A stretch of DNA of 64,000 nt from Synechococcus sp. RS9916 (GTDB lineage: Bacteria > Cyanobacteriota > Cyanobacteriia > PCC-6307 > Cyanobiaceae). The position numbers and the translations under genes are program-made. Below, one piece after another: positions 1 to 9,388 of the stretch. The DNA lies in assembly GCF_000153825.1 (NCBI RefSeq), contig NZ_DS022299.1:1762869-1826868 (forward strand), in the 5' to 3' direction. The notes under the pieces are model-generated. The model was not told where the DNA came from. It did not search any database and was given only the letters and a program-made list of their open reading frames with translations. The first letter of the stretch is position 1. Every line of letters starts with the position of its first letter.

Positions 1-510
1 CAGCAACCAGGCCAACAAACGGCGTTCCTCAGAATCCGCTGCCGCCGCCACCTTCCACTTAAGGGTCAGCGCGCCATCGACCGGCATCGCCGCGAGCACC
101 CGGGCCAGCGCCTCCTGCATCGGGGGCCCAGCCGGCAGCAACCGGGCTGATGCAGGCGCTGGCAACCAGTCCAGCGGACTGCGCTCTCCCACCAGACCCT
201 GCAGCTCTGCCAGGGCTGCCCCCAAAGCGAAGGCCACTTCTGCAGGGGGGCCCGCCAACAGCTGTTCGACCTCATCCACAGACGCAAACGTGGCTGCGCC
301 ATGGATCCGCTCAGTCAACCAGCGGTCGCAAAGCACCTGTTGCTCTGGTGTGAGCGGTGATACCTCGCCCCAACCACAACAACCACAGCCATCTGTGATG
401 CGCAGCAACCAGCCCCGTCGCTGCTGCCAGGCTCCAGCAGCAGTCTGCAAAGGGCGGGTGAGCGCAAAGGCGTAGGGCCTGGTCTCGAGCCTCAGACCCA
501 TGACCCTCAT
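1..510 (-). CDS. menC: o-Succinylbenzoate synthase, 5' part (runs off window)
   Basis: The minus strand is open without a stop from the ATG at 510 to the window edge, giving 170 residues of the N-terminal part. The segment TLKWKV near the visible end matches the lysine-containing strand of the enolase-superfamily enzyme MenC, which dehydrates SHCHC to o-succinylbenzoate in phylloquinone synthesis. The start overlaps the menA stop by one base (TGATG), which suggests translational coupling; a second in-frame ATG lies at 501. The catalytic C-terminal half is outside the window. The identification rests on the partial sequence plus the men-gene context. Confidence 0.8.
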   Translation of the reverse strand, partial: MRVMGLRLETRPYAFALTRPLQTAAGAWQQRRGWLLRITDGCGCCGWGEVSPLTPEQQVLCDRWLTERIHGAATFASVDEVEQLLAGPPAEVAFALGAALAELQGLVGERSPLDWLPAPASARLLPAGPPMQEALARVLAAMPVDGALTLKWKVAAAADSEERRLLAWLL

Positions 511-1490
511 CACCCCGCCATCTTTACCGACCATCCCAGCAGAGGAGCCAGCGCCAGACCAGCGCTGAGGCCAAGACCGTTCAAGGCCTGAAAGCGGAGG
601 GCCAGAAACTTGCTTTGCTGGATGCGCTCTGGTTGATGGTGGTGGTGGCGCAGCAAACGAATCAAGGCGACTCCAGCCGGTAGGCCCAGAACGCCAGCCA
701 GGGCGGAAGGGGGCCAATGGCCCTGCAGCACCGGGATCCACTCCAGAGCCAAGGTGCCGCCCACAAACCAGGGAATCAGCGCCGCGGCCCTGGCCGTCCC
801 CAGACGCACCACCGGAGAGCGCTTGCCATGGGCCGCGTCCTCCTCCACCTGATGGAAGTGGGAGCAGAAGAGCACCAGCGCCGTGGCCAAGGCCGGGCCG
901 GAGCCCAGGGTGAGCGCGGTGCCCCAGGGGAGCACCGCGGTCTCACCTGCAGCCGGAACGGGGGCCAGCACCAGCAGAGCGGCCGCCGTTGCAAAAGGGC
1001 CAAAGGCCAACCAGCAGAGCGGTTCTCCCAAGCCCAGATAGCTGAAACGGAAGGGAGGACCTTGATACACGTAACCAATGACGCAGCTGATGGCCACCAG
1101 CAGCAGCACCCAAGGCGTGCTGCGCAGGGCCAAGAGCAGCATCAACAACAGACCGAGCAGCAGAGCCAGCCAGGCCAACTGCCGCACCGGTCGCTTGCGA
1201 CCCAGCAAAGCCACGACGGAATGAGGTTTGCCTACCGCATCCACCCCGGTGTCGGCATCAAACAGATCGTTGCTGAGGTTTTCCCAGAGGAGCAACAACA
1301 CAGCTGCCATCAGGAAGCCAGCGCACTGCCCCCAGCGCACGGGCTGTGCCGCGGACAGCCGCCAACCCGCTGCCAACAGCACAGGCATCACCGCCACCGA
1401 ATACATCGGCCACTTGATCGCAGCCTTCCAAAGACGCCGGCGATCCGGGGACGGGGAGTAACGGGATGCAACAGCCTGCGGATCTGGCAT
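510..1490 (-). CDS. menA: 1,4-Dihydroxy-2-naphthoate phytyltransferase
   Basis: This is a UbiA-family membrane prenyltransferase. In cyanobacteria it attaches a phytyl chain to dihydroxynaphthoate in phylloquinone (photosystem I quinone) synthesis. The protein starts near MPDPQAV and is about 326 residues with many hydrophobic helices. The motif NLSNDLFDADTGVD is the prenyl-diphosphate/Mg binding NDxxDxxxD-type motif, and a second acidic loop follows around HFHQVEEDAAHGK. The frame is open further upstream to 1667, but that part overlaps menF and is not membrane-like, so I chose the ATG at 1490. It is coupled to menC and divergent from menF. Confidence 0.93.
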   Translation of the reverse strand: MPDPQAVASRYSPSPDRRRLWKAAIKWPMYSVAVMPVLLAAGWRLSAAQPVRWGQCAGFLMAAVLLLLWENLSNDLFDADTGVDAVGKPHSVVALLGRKRPVRQLAWLALLLGLLLMLLLALRSTPWVLLLVAISCVIGYVYQGPPFRFSYLGLGEPLCWLAFGPFATAAALLVLAPVPAAGETAVLPWGTALTLGSGPALATALVLFCSHFHQVEEDAAHGKRSPVVRLGTARAAALIPWFVGGTLALEWIPVLQGHWPPSALAGVLGLPAGVALIRLLRHHHHQPERIQQSKFLALRFQALNGLGLSAGLALAPLLGWSVKMAG

Positions 1491-1557
1491 GGATTCGAGC
1501 CCTGCAGCCCGAACAAAGGCCCATACATTTGAGCAGCACGATGTCTTATCCCGTCGG

Positions 1558-3009
1558 ATGCAGGCCGGTTCCGTCTCCAACCCGGATGCTGCACGCCTTG
1601 CTGACGTGCTGGCGGAAGCCCTGTGCACCTGGGAACAGCACCGGGGCGACGACGGGGTCTTCACCATGGCGCTGCCCCTGCAGGGCGTCGACCCCTTGCA
1701 GCAACTGCCCCTGCTGGAGGCTCCCCATCCCTTCCGTTTTCTCTGGGATGGCTCCCCAGGCCTCTCCCTAGCCGCCAGCGGTCGCTGCCATCACCTCGAT
1801 CTGGCCGGACCGAAACGCTTCGAACTGGCCCAGCGCTTCAGCGACGCCACCTTGGCCCGGCTGATTGATGCCAGCCCCGACGCCCCGGCCCAAGCCCGCA
1901 GCCGCGTCCTTCTGGCGTTTGCCTTCTTCGCCCATGCCGGGGAGCAACAGCCCCAGCCCGTCGATGCCATTCCGTCGGTGCAGGCGGTGCTGCCGCGCTG
2001 GCAATTAAGCCGCCATGGCCGTCAGGGCTGGGTACGCGTCCATGGCCTGGCACAGCACAGCGGAGATGTGCGCGAGCTGGTGGAAGCCCTCTGGGCCATG
2101 CGCGAACGCCTGCTGGCCCCGACTCTGCCCAGCGACAACGCCACCACCATCCCCTGGCACGGGCCGGTCGGTGCCGTGAGCAGTGAACGGCCTTGGCAGC
2201 AGTGCTACACCCCTGCCCTCGAACAAGGCATCGCACTGGTCAACCAAGGCGAGCTCCACAAATTGGTGCTGGCTGTGCGCCAAAGCATCGCCCTACGCGA
2301 GCCCCTCAATCCCCTGCCGCTGCTCGACCGCTTGCGTCAACAGCAATCCGGCAGCTGCCGCTTTCTGTGGCAACGCAGCCACGACGATGCCTTTTTCGGT
2401 GCCTCACCCGAACGTTTGTTGAGCCTGCGCGGTGGCCAACTGCGTAGCGATGCCCTGGCTGGCACCGCTGGACAGAGCGATTGCGGCGAGGCCTTGCTGC
2501 AGTCCGATAAGGACCGACGTGAGCATGAACTGGTGGTGAAGGCGATCACAGACCATCTGCAGCACAAAGGCCTCAACCCCCGCCGTCCGCGACGGCCACA
2601 ACTGGCCCGCCATGGAAGGCTTGTGCACTTGCACACGCCGATCACGGCCGCCGCCGATGGCCACCAGCCCCTCACCCTGGCTGGCGCATTGCACCCAACT
2701 CCCGCGGTGGCCGGCCTTCCAAGGCGGGAAGCCATGACCTGGCTGCGCAGCCTGGAACCGTTCGAACGGGGAGGTTATGCAGCTCCCGTGGGCTGGATCG
2801 ACAGTGCTGGTGATGCCGAGCTACGCGTCGCCATCCGCTGCGGCCATGCGCGCGGCCATCGGCTCGACCTCACCGCCGGCGCGGGCCTCGTGCGCGGATC
2901 CCTGGCCGAGCGGGAACTGCAGGAGGTGGGACTGAAGCTGGCCGTGTTGGCAGACCAGCTTGATTTGCAATCAGGGCTTCGGGAGCGAGCGCAGACGCCA
3001 TTCCATTGA
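1558..3009 (+). CDS. menF: Isochorismate synthase
   Basis: This is a chorismate-utilising enzyme (anthranilate synthase component I fold) of about 483 residues. It converts chorismate to isochorismate, the first committed step of phylloquinone synthesis. Visible family motifs are KLVLAVRQ, FFGASPERLL, LAGTAGQ, the acidic DKDRREHELVV segment and the C-terminal ERGGYAAPVGW and TAGAGLVRGS blocks. The frame is open from an ATG at 1489, but that start would overlap the divergent menA start, so the ATG at 1558 is preferred. Its 3' end overlaps the convergent peptidase gene by 39 bases. Confidence 0.92.
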   Translation: MQAGSVSNPDAARLADVLAEALCTWEQHRGDDGVFTMALPLQGVDPLQQLPLLEAPHPFRFLWDGSPGLSLAASGRCHHLDLAGPKRFELAQRFSDATLARLIDASPDAPAQARSRVLLAFAFFAHAGEQQPQPVDAIPSVQAVLPRWQLSRHGRQGWVRVHGLAQHSGDVRELVEALWAMRERLLAPTLPSDNATTIPWHGPVGAVSSERPWQQCYTPALEQGIALVNQGELHKLVLAVRQSIALREPLNPLPLLDRLRQQQSGSCRFLWQRSHDDAFFGASPERLLSLRGGQLRSDALAGTAGQSDCGEALLQSDKDRREHELVVKAITDHLQHKGLNPRRPRRPQLARHGRLVHLHTPITAAADGHQPLTLAGALHPTPAVAGLPRREAMTWLRSLEPFERGGYAAPVGWIDSAGDAELRVAIRCGHARGHRLDLTAGAGLVRGSLAERELQEVGLKLAVLADQLDLQSGLRERAQTPFH

Positions 3010-4989
3010 GGACTGCTCGAGCACGTCGCCGAATGGCTCTGCCCTTCCGCCGATATGACGTTGCAAAAACGCTTCGGTTAGGGCTTGCATCGCCAGCGCG
3101 TTGCGGGGATTGGCCAATCCATGCCCCTCATCCGGGAACACCACGAAATCAATCGGAAGGTTGCGGGCCTCCATCGCTGCTGCGATGGTTTCACTCTCTT
3201 TGAGATTGACGCGTGGATCATTGGCGCCATGGCCCAAAAGCAGCGGACGCTGAATCTGATCCACATGGTTGAGGGGCGAGATCGCGTCCAGATCAACGCT
3301 TCCCACACCGATCATGCGCTCCGTAATTTTGCGACCAGATTCCCAATACGGAGGGAACGATGCCAACAACGTGCGCAGATTGGATGGCCCCACTTCGGCC
3401 ACCGCCGCCGCGAACAGTTCGGGATCACGGGTGAGACCGGAGAGGGCGGCATAGCCCCCATAGGAGGCACCCATGATCACCAGCCGATCCGGGTCGGCGA
3501 TGCCCTCATCCACAGCCCAACGCACCGCATCGACCAGGTCATCCTGCATGCGTCCGTACCACTCCCCTTCACCAGCGAGGAGATGGGCTTTGCCAAAGCC
3601 GGTGGACCCCCGGTAATTGACGCTCATCACGTGGTAGCCGCGGTTGGCCAGCAGTTGATGGGTGCCGTTGAGGCCCCAATAGTCACGCGCCTGAGGACCA
3701 CCATGGACCACCAACACCAAGGGCTGGGGTCCCTGGTCGGCCAAGGGCGTTTTGGTGAGGTAGGCCGGCAAGCGTCGCCCATCGCGCGCCTTGAGGTCGA
3801 GACTCTCCATCGGCGCCAGGGTGTAGGCATCGAGACGCGGCCGAACGGTGAACAACTTGCGGTGGCGTTGCTGATCACGATTCCAAAGCCAGTACTGGGG
3901 GCCTTGCTGATCAGAGCCAATCGCGACAAGCCAGACGCGATCGTTGAGGTCGCGGTCGACGATGGCGAAGTCATTGCGGCCTGCCAGCCGTTTGAGCGCC
4001 GCCAGGTCTGGCTTTAACGCCGGATCAAGCACCACCTTTCGGGTCCGCAGATCCGTTTCCTGCAGCAGCGTCGGCACCCCGGTGTCGATATCAACCAACG
4101 CGGTCCCGAGACCGCCGCTCTTCGAGCGATACACCACTTCTGCGGGGCAATCCGTGCCACAGGTGCGCAGTTGGTCGCGACTCCAACGCACCAGACGCGG
4201 CAAGTCTTCCCCCGTACTCAAGTGTCCATAAAGCCAGCGCCCATCCCGGGTAAAACCGCCTGGGCCCGATCCGCCAATGGTGTCTTCAAAACTGAAGCTG
4301 AGGAACGGGCGCCACTCCGATGCGCCGGGCAAACGCAATTCATAGGCACTGCCCCCATCGGGAAGCACCCGCCCGCGCAGCACCGGTTGCCAGCGACCAT
4401 TCAGCCACTCCACCGAGCTGATAAACCGACCGTCATCGGTGGAGCGATACAGCAGCTCTCGCTCTCCACTGTCGATCTTGATTACATAGAGATCATGAAA
4501 ACGGGGGTCTCGGTCGTTGAGCCCCACCACCACTTCATTGGGGACATCACGGTGGATGCCCACCACCCGCGCTTGAACACCCCGAGCGGGGGTGAGGTCC
4601 TGGCTCTCCCCGGTTTCGGGGTCGATGCGCACCAGCACGGTGTTTTCATCCCCTTCGCTATCCCTGGAGGTCACCAGGTAGCGGCCATCAAAGGTCCAGT
4701 TCGCACCACGCTGGGGCCGATCTTGACGACGGGTCAGTAACTGGGGTGGCTCTTTCCCATCCAGCGTCCGCACCCAGAGGTTCATGACGCCTTGGTAAGG
4801 CGCCCGGTAAACGATGCGCGTGCCATCGGGACTGAGATCAACACCCGAAATCTCAGGGTTACCGAACAACACCTCCCGGGGGATCAATGGCGGAGATTCC
4901 GCCGCTTGCAGCCCCACAGGGAGGAGCGCCTGACCGATCATCAAGCCAGAGAGAAGCAATCCCCCAAACAAGAGCGAGCGCTTGCGCAT
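2971..4989 (-). CDS. Exported S9 (prolyl oligopeptidase-family) peptidase
   Basis: The 672-residue protein begins with a signal peptide (MRKRS, a hydrophobic core, cleavage near LQAAE at about 30). A predicted beta-propeller of about 350 residues with SPDGTRI-type WD-like strands follows, then an alpha/beta hydrolase domain. The catalytic triad is visible: Ser509 in GASYGGY, Asp591 in GANDPRV and His623 in DEGHG. Family members are dipeptidyl or acylaminoacyl peptidases acting on short peptides; the specificity here is unknown. It is convergent with menF and overlaps it by 39 bases. Confidence 0.9.
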   Translation of the reverse strand: MRKRSLLFGGLLLSGLMIGQALLPVGLQAAESPPLIPREVLFGNPEISGVDLSPDGTRIVYRAPYQGVMNLWVRTLDGKEPPQLLTRRQDRPQRGANWTFDGRYLVTSRDSEGDENTVLVRIDPETGESQDLTPARGVQARVVGIHRDVPNEVVVGLNDRDPRFHDLYVIKIDSGERELLYRSTDDGRFISSVEWLNGRWQPVLRGRVLPDGGSAYELRLPGASEWRPFLSFSFEDTIGGSGPGGFTRDGRWLYGHLSTGEDLPRLVRWSRDQLRTCGTDCPAEVVYRSKSGGLGTALVDIDTGVPTLLQETDLRTRKVVLDPALKPDLAALKRLAGRNDFAIVDRDLNDRVWLVAIGSDQQGPQYWLWNRDQQRHRKLFTVRPRLDAYTLAPMESLDLKARDGRRLPAYLTKTPLADQGPQPLVLVVHGGPQARDYWGLNGTHQLLANRGYHVMSVNYRGSTGFGKAHLLAGEGEWYGRMQDDLVDAVRWAVDEGIADPDRLVIMGASYGGYAALSGLTRDPELFAAAVAEVGPSNLRTLLASFPPYWESGRKITERMIGVGSVDLDAISPLNHVDQIQRPLLLGHGANDPRVNLKESETIAAAMEARNLPIDFVVFPDEGHGLANPRNALAMQALTEAFLQRHIGGRAEPFGDVLEQSSMEWRLRSLPKP

Positions 4990-5065
4990 GAAGCTGTTTG
5001 CATCCGCTCTCGATTGTGACCAGAGTTCTCCAGGTCTGACTCAGGGGCGCAACATCTCAGCAGCA

Positions 5066-5983
5066 CTAGGCCGCAAGCCGTGCAATCACCATGTCAGCCA
5101 ATGGGACGTTCATGAGCCGTTCCACTTCACGGATGCCTGTCGGGCTGGTGACGTTGATCTCGCTCAACATCCCCCCGATCACGTCAATCCCCACGAAGAA
5201 CAACCCTTCCGCCCGCAACGCCGGGGCAAGGGCTGCACAGATCTGACGCTCCCGATCACTGAGCTCGGTGGCTTCCGGATGACCACCCACCGCCAAATTG
5301 CTGCGGAATTCACCTTGCTTGGGCTTGCGGTTGACCGCACCAAGGGGCTCTCCATCCACCAACAGGATCCGCTTGTCGCCTTCAGTCACGGAAGGAAGAA
5401 AGCGCTGGGCCATCACCGGCAGCCGCCCTTGCTCGGTGACCAGCTCCAGCAGTGCGCCAAGGCCTGGGGCCTCGGCTGAAACACGCACCACCCCCAGACC
5501 GGCACGACCACCAAGGGGTTTGAGCACCACTTCCCCCTGATCCTTGGCGAAAGTCTCCAGCTCGGAAATACGCCCGGCCACCAGCGTGGGGGCCATCCAA
5601 CGGCTGAAGCGCAGGGCACCCAGTTTTTCGTTCCAACTCCGCAACGAGGACGGACGGTTCAGCACCAACGCCCCAGCCCTCTCCGCCACCTCCAAAAGGT
5701 GGGTGGCATACAGGTAAGCCTCATCGACGGGTGGATCCTTGCGCATCCAGATGGCGTCAAAGCTCTGGAGTTGCTGCCGCTGAGAGGCACCAATCGTCAG
5801 CCAGGGTTCAGCCTCCACGGGCACCGCCACCACCAGGGGCTCGTCCCCCAAGGCGATGAGATCAGCAGGAGTCGAGGCCCACACCTCATGACCAGCGCGC
5901 TGGGCCGCCTGCATCAAGGCGGCCGTGGAATCTTTTGCCGGGTTGATCCGCTCCAGCGGATCCATCACAAACAACTGGCGCAT
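5066..5983 (-). CDS. gshB: Glutathione synthetase
   Basis: This ATP-grasp enzyme of about 305 residues adds glycine to gamma-glutamylcysteine. The N-terminal [16 protein letters not shown] is diagnostic for prokaryotic GshB. The ATP-grasp elements [15 protein letters not shown] and the C-terminal [12 protein letters not shown] (metal and glutathione binding) are present. The ATG at 5983 is preferred to a GTG one codon upstream. It lies 11 bases downstream of the glutaredoxin gene on the same strand, so the two form a likely thiol-redox operon. Confidence 0.96.
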   Translation of the reverse strand: MRQLFVMDPLERINPAKDSTAALMQAAQRAGHEVWASTPADLIALGDEPLVVAVPVEAEPWLTIGASQRQQLQSFDAIWMRKDPPVDEAYLYATHLLEVAERAGALVLNRPSSLRSWNEKLGALRFSRWMAPTLVAGRISELETFAKDQGEVVLKPLGGRAGLGVVRVSAEAPGLGALLELVTEQGRLPVMAQRFLPSVTEGDKRILLVDGEPLGAVNRKPKQGEFRSNLAVGGHPEATELSDRERQICAALAPALRAEGLFFVGIDVIGGMLSEINVTSPTGIREVERLMNVPLADMVIARLAA

Positions 5984-5994
5984 CACAGCCCTGC

Positions 5995-6255
5995 TCAGCC
6001 CTGGGCCAGGAGCGCATCCAAATCGCCTGCACGCTCCCGCGCATGCAGATCATCACAGCCGCCGATGTGCACATCGTTGATGAACACCTGAGGCACACTG
6101 CGACGACCATCACCCCGCGCTGCCATCGCATCACGGGCGGGCTCATCCCCATCGACGCTGTGCTCGGTGTACGCCACCCCTTTGCCATCCAGCAGGGCTT
6201 TGGCACGCACACAGAACGGGCAGGTGCGCCAGGTGTAGATCTCGACCTTGGCCAT
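5995..6255 (-). CDS. grxC: Glutaredoxin 3
   Basis: This is an 86-residue dithiol glutaredoxin with active site CPFC at residues 12-15 and the glutathione-binding [14 protein letters not shown] segment with its cis-proline. It reduces disulfides or mixed disulfides using glutathione. The open frame extends to 6582 upstream, but that part overlaps prfB and looks non-coding; the start is the ATG at 6253-6255 (MAKVEIYTW). It is directly upstream of gshB, which makes its co-substrate, and divergent from prfB. Confidence 0.95.
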   Translation of the reverse strand: MAKVEIYTWRTCPFCVRAKALLDGKGVAYTEHSVDGDEPARDAMAARGDGRRSVPQVFINDVHIGGCDDLHARERAGDLDALLAQG

Positions 6256-6286
6256 GAAACTGCTGACGCGGGTAAGAGGGAATCCT

Positions 6287-7463
6287 ATGCAGGCCAACCT
6301 CGCTGATAGCGTCGTTCCAACAGACCAACTTCCGTTGCTCGACCTCACCGACTTCAAGCGCGATCTCTCCGAGCTCACTGACCGCCTGGGCAATGCCCAG
6401 GACTGTCTTTGACGTTCCTGCACTGAAAGCCAGGCAACAGGACCTCGAACAACTCGCTGCCCAACCTGACTTCTGGGACGACCAGCAGAACGCGCAGAAG
6501 CAGATGCGCCGCCTCGATGAGGTGAAGGCTCAGCTGGAGCAGCTGAATCAGTGGAAGCGTGCAGTCGACGACGCCGACGCAACGGTTGAGCTCTATGCGC
6601 TCGAGCCTGACGACGACATGCTCGGAGAAGCCCAGACCGGGTTGACCCAGCTGCGCACGGAACTCGATCGCTGGGAACTGGAACGACTACTCAGCGGTGA
6701 ATACGACAAAGAGGGTGCCGTGCTCTCCATCAACGCCGGTGCCGGCGGCACCGATGCCCAGGACTGGGCGTTGATGTTGATGCGTATGTACACGCGCTGG
6801 GCGGAAGACCACGGCATGAAAGTGACCGTGGACGAACTCTCGGAAGGAGAAGAAGCCGGGATCAAGAGCTGCACGATCGAGATCGAAGGGCGCTACGCCT
6901 ACGGCTACCTACGCAATGAGAAGGGCACCCATCGCCTGGTGCGCATCTCACCCTTCAACGCCAACGACAAGCGCCAGACCAGCTTTGCCGGTGTGGAGGT
7001 GATGCCCAAGATCGAGGAGGACGTCCAGCTCGACATTCCTGAAAAGGATCTGGAGATCACCACCAGCCGCTCGGGCGGCGCGGGTGGCCAGAACGTGAAC
7101 AAGGTGGAAACGGCTGTGCGCATCCTGCACATACCCACCGGGCTGTTTGTACGTTGCACCCAGGAACGCTCCCAGCTCCAGAACAAGGAGAAGGCGATGG
7201 CGTTGCTGATGGCCAAATTGCTGGTGATCGCCCAGGAGCAACGAGCGGCAGAGATTGCCGACATCCGCGGCGACATTGTGGAAGCCGCCTGGGGAAACCA
7301 GATCCGCAACTATGTCTTCCACCCCTATCAAATGGTGAAAGACCTGCGCACGCAGCACGAAACCAACGACGTGCAGGGCGTGATGGATGGGGATCTCGAC
7401 CCCTTCATTCAGAGCCTGCTGCATCAAGGTGTCGACAGCCCTGGGAGTGAGGACGAGGGCTAA
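6287..7463 (+). CDS. prfB: Peptide chain release factor 2, expressed by +1 programmed frameshift
   Basis: This release factor terminates translation at UGA and UAA. Zero-frame translation starts at the ATG at 6287, preceded by an AGAGGG Shine-Dalgarno, and runs 41 codons to CTT-TGA at 6407-6412. Reading then shifts +1 onto GAC at 6411 and continues 350 codons to 7463. The product has the RF2 SPF tripeptide (RISPFNAND) and the catalytic GGQ ([11 protein letters not shown]). The N-terminal helix ([16 protein letters not shown]) lies wholly in the pre-shift frame, so the two frames clearly make one protein. An internal ATG at 6393 in the downstream frame would remove this domain. An alternative TTG start at codon 17 would give exactly 25 pre-shift codons, as in E. 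coli. Confidence 0.95.
6399..6413 (+). promoter_or_regulatory. prfB programmed +1 frameshift site
   Basis: The site has an SD-like AGGA (6399-6402), a 4-base spacer, the slippery codon CTT (6407-6409) and TGAC (6410-6413). This is the arrangement known from bacterial prfB autoregulation, where slow RF2-dependent termination at UGA favours slippage to the +1 frame. Coding similarity to RF2 switches frame exactly here. Confidence 0.93.
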
Positions 7464-7466
7464 GCC

Positions 7467-7703
7467 ATGGGCGACTCTTCAGGGCAAACCAACGCTGCAG
7501 CGGAGAACCAAGGCGACCAGGCCAAAGTGAGCACGGATTCGGTAGCCACCACCACCCCTCCGCCGAGCTTCGTGAAGCAGGCGATGCGCAACATGGTGCG
7601 CAAAGGCAGCAAGAGCCTCTTCCACTTCGGGCTCACCGCCGTGGGATTCCTTGGCTTCATCGTGCTGGTGGCCTGGCTGGGGCGGCCAACCCTGCCGCAA
7701 TGA
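7467..7703 (+). CDS. DUF3285 small membrane protein
   Basis: The 78-residue protein has a polar N-terminal half and one hydrophobic segment (about residues 53-72, FHFGLTAVGFLGFIVLVAWL) preceded by a basic stretch MVRKGSKS. It matches the cyanobacterial DUF3285 family as I recall it; the function is unknown. It lies 3 bases after prfB and overlaps ybeY by 4 bases (ATGA), so it is probably cotranscribed with both. Confidence 0.85.
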   Translation: MGDSSGQTNAAAENQGDQAKVSTDSVATTTPPPSFVKQAMRNMVRKGSKSLFHFGLTAVGFLGFIVLVAWLGRPTLPQ

Positions 7704-8281
7704 TCGAGCTCGACCTGGCCTTCGATCCCGCACCGGACGCGGTGGTGGATGCCACCGACGGTGACCTCCTGCGGGCACGACTTCGCAATCCGGAGGATTG
7801 GATCACCGATCTCAGCGACTGGCTCCAAACCATGCGCCAGCTCGCTCCTCCGGCCTGCCCCGACAGCGTTGGCAAGGCCAGCATGTTCAGCCTGGGGCTT
7901 CAGCTCACCGATGACGCCACCATCGCCGAACTCAACGGCAACTGGCGGCAGAAACCCGAACCCACCGACGTGCTCTCCTTTGCCGCACTGGAAAAGGCAC
8001 CACCGTTCAGCGGAGACCCCTGTCTGGAACTGGGGGACATCATTGTCTCGGTGCCCACCGCCCGGCGTCAGGCGACTGAACACGGCCATGCGCTGCTCTG
8101 GGAACTGCGCTGGCTCGTGAGCCATGGGTTCCTGCATCTGCTGGGCTGGGACCATCCTGATGAGGCCCAGCTCGCCGCCATGTTGCGGCGGCAGGAACAG
8201 CTTCTGAACAACGGCGGTATGGTTTTGGGCGAAGGGAAGCGTGGCGTTGATGGAAGTCAAAGATCCACCGCCGCGTCCTGA
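7700..8281 (+). CDS. ybeY: Endoribonuclease YbeY
   Basis: This is a single-strand RNase involved in 16S rRNA 3' maturation and ribosome quality control. Its 193 residues include the family zinc motif HGFLHLLGWDH with ligands His142, His146 and His152. The segment PTDVLSFA upstream is the other conserved block. There is an N-terminal extension of about 50 residues relative to E. coli YbeY. The gene overlaps the DUF3285 gene by 4 bases and dgkA by about 30. Confidence 0.94.
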   Translation: MIELDLAFDPAPDAVVDATDGDLLRARLRNPEDWITDLSDWLQTMRQLAPPACPDSVGKASMFSLGLQLTDDATIAELNGNWRQKPEPTDVLSFAALEKAPPFSGDPCLELGDIIVSVPTARRQATEHGHALLWELRWLVSHGFLHLLGWDHPDEAQLAAMLRRQEQLLNNGGMVLGEGKRGVDGSQRSTAAS

Positions 8282-8744
8282 ACGCTCCGCCAACGTGCCT
8301 GAGGATCTCAGCCAAACCAGTCCTGGCCAAGCGCGACGAGCCGCCCGCCATGCGGCCCATCGTGGCGCGTGGACGATTGCTGGGGACCTACCCTCCAGCT
8401 TCCGCTATGCCGCACAAGGTCTCGGCTACGGCTTCATCAGCCAGCGCAACTTCCGCATCCATGTCGTCACTGGAGGCGTGGTGTTCGGCCTAGGACTCTG
8501 GCTGCAACTGCCTGCCCTGCAGCTGGCGGTGTTGGTGCTCACGGTGGCGGCCGTGCTGGTGCTGGAACTTCTGAACACAGCCATTGAAGCGGTGGTGGAC
8601 CTGGCCATCGGCCGACGCTTCCATCCCCTCGCCAGAATCGCCAAGGACTGTGCCGCTGCGGCCGTGCTGGTGGCGGCGATCAGTTCGATGTTGATTGCCC
8701 TGCTGCTGTTGCTACCGCCGCTGTTGGAGCACCTTCAGAGATAA
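8250..8744 (+). CDS. dgkA: Diacylglycerol kinase (prokaryotic DgkA type)
   Basis: This small integral-membrane kinase phosphorylates diacylglycerol or a related lipid such as undecaprenol. After a polar N-terminal tail of about 40 residues, the core has the motif ELLNTAIEAVVDL (catalytic Glu/Asn) and AKDCAAAAVLVAA, with three hydrophobic helices. The start is uncertain: ATG 8250 is used here, but GTG 8241 has a closer purine-rich SD. The start overlaps the ybeY 3' end. Confidence 0.9.
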   Translation: MEVKDPPPRPERSANVPEDLSQTSPGQARRAARHAAHRGAWTIAGDLPSSFRYAAQGLGYGFISQRNFRIHVVTGGVVFGLGLWLQLPALQLAVLVLTVAAVLVLELLNTAIEAVVDLAIGRRFHPLARIAKDCAAAAVLVAAISSMLIALLLLLPPLLEHLQR

Positions 8745-8752
8745 TCAGCGCC

Positions 8753-9349
8753 ATGCTTCTGGTCATCGACAACTACGACAGCTTCACCTTCAACCTGGTG
8801 CAGTACCTGGGGGAGCTAGCCAGTCGTCACCCGGTGGCGGCGGACCTGAGGGTGGAGCGCAACGATGCGCTGGATCTCGAACAGATCCGTCACCTCAAAC
8901 CCGATGCCATCCTGCTGTCCCCTGGGCCTGGTGACCCGGATCAGTCCGGTGTGTGCCTGGATGTGCTGCGAGACCTCTCTCCCACCGTTCCCACCCTCGG
9001 GGTGTGCCTGGGTCATCAAGCGCTGGCCCAGGTCTATGGCGGCAAGGTGGTACGAGCCCCAGAACTGATGCACGGCAAAACTTCACCGGTACTGCACAAA
9101 GGTGAAGGGGTGTTCGCAGGCCTGCCCCAACCCCTCACCGCCACCCGCTACCACAGCCTTGTGGCTGATCGCGACAGCCTCCCGGCCTGCCTTGAAGTCA
9201 CCGCCTGGCTGGAAGACGGCATGGTGATGGGACTTCGCCACCGGGACTACCCCCACCTCCAGGGGGTGCAGTTCCACCCCGAGAGTGTGCTCACCGAAGC
9301 TGGTCACCAGCTGCTGGCCAATTTCCTGCGCCAGGCGGAAGCCTGCTGA
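8753..9349 (+). CDS. trpG: Anthranilate/aminodeoxychorismate synthase glutamine amidotransferase subunit
   Basis: This is a class I glutamine amidotransferase of 198 residues that supplies ammonia to TrpE or PabB. It begins MLLVIDNYDSFTFNLVQYL as in TrpG/PabA. The nucleophile is Cys85 in GVCLGHQAL, with His175 and Glu177 in VQFHPES. The oxyanion loop LLSPGPGDP is present. The neighbours do not show whether it serves tryptophan, folate or both; sharing is common in bacteria. Confidence 0.93.
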   Translation: MLLVIDNYDSFTFNLVQYLGELASRHPVAADLRVERNDALDLEQIRHLKPDAILLSPGPGDPDQSGVCLDVLRDLSPTVPTLGVCLGHQALAQVYGGKVVRAPELMHGKTSPVLHKGEGVFAGLPQPLTATRYHSLVADRDSLPACLEVTAWLEDGMVMGLRHRDYPHLQGVQFHPESVLTEAGHQLLANFLRQAEAC

Positions 9350-9388
9350 AGCCCTCCGGCATCACTGCTAGTTTCCAGAGCCAGACGG

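Noticed and set aside
3085-4017. Plus-strand ORF (310 codons) opposite the S9 peptidase
   Set aside because: Antisense to a well-supported gene; no domain.
6393-7463. prfB starting at the internal ATG 6393
   Set aside because: It would delete the conserved N-terminal helix coded in the upstream frame, and a canonical CTT-TGA-C recoding site explains the frame change.
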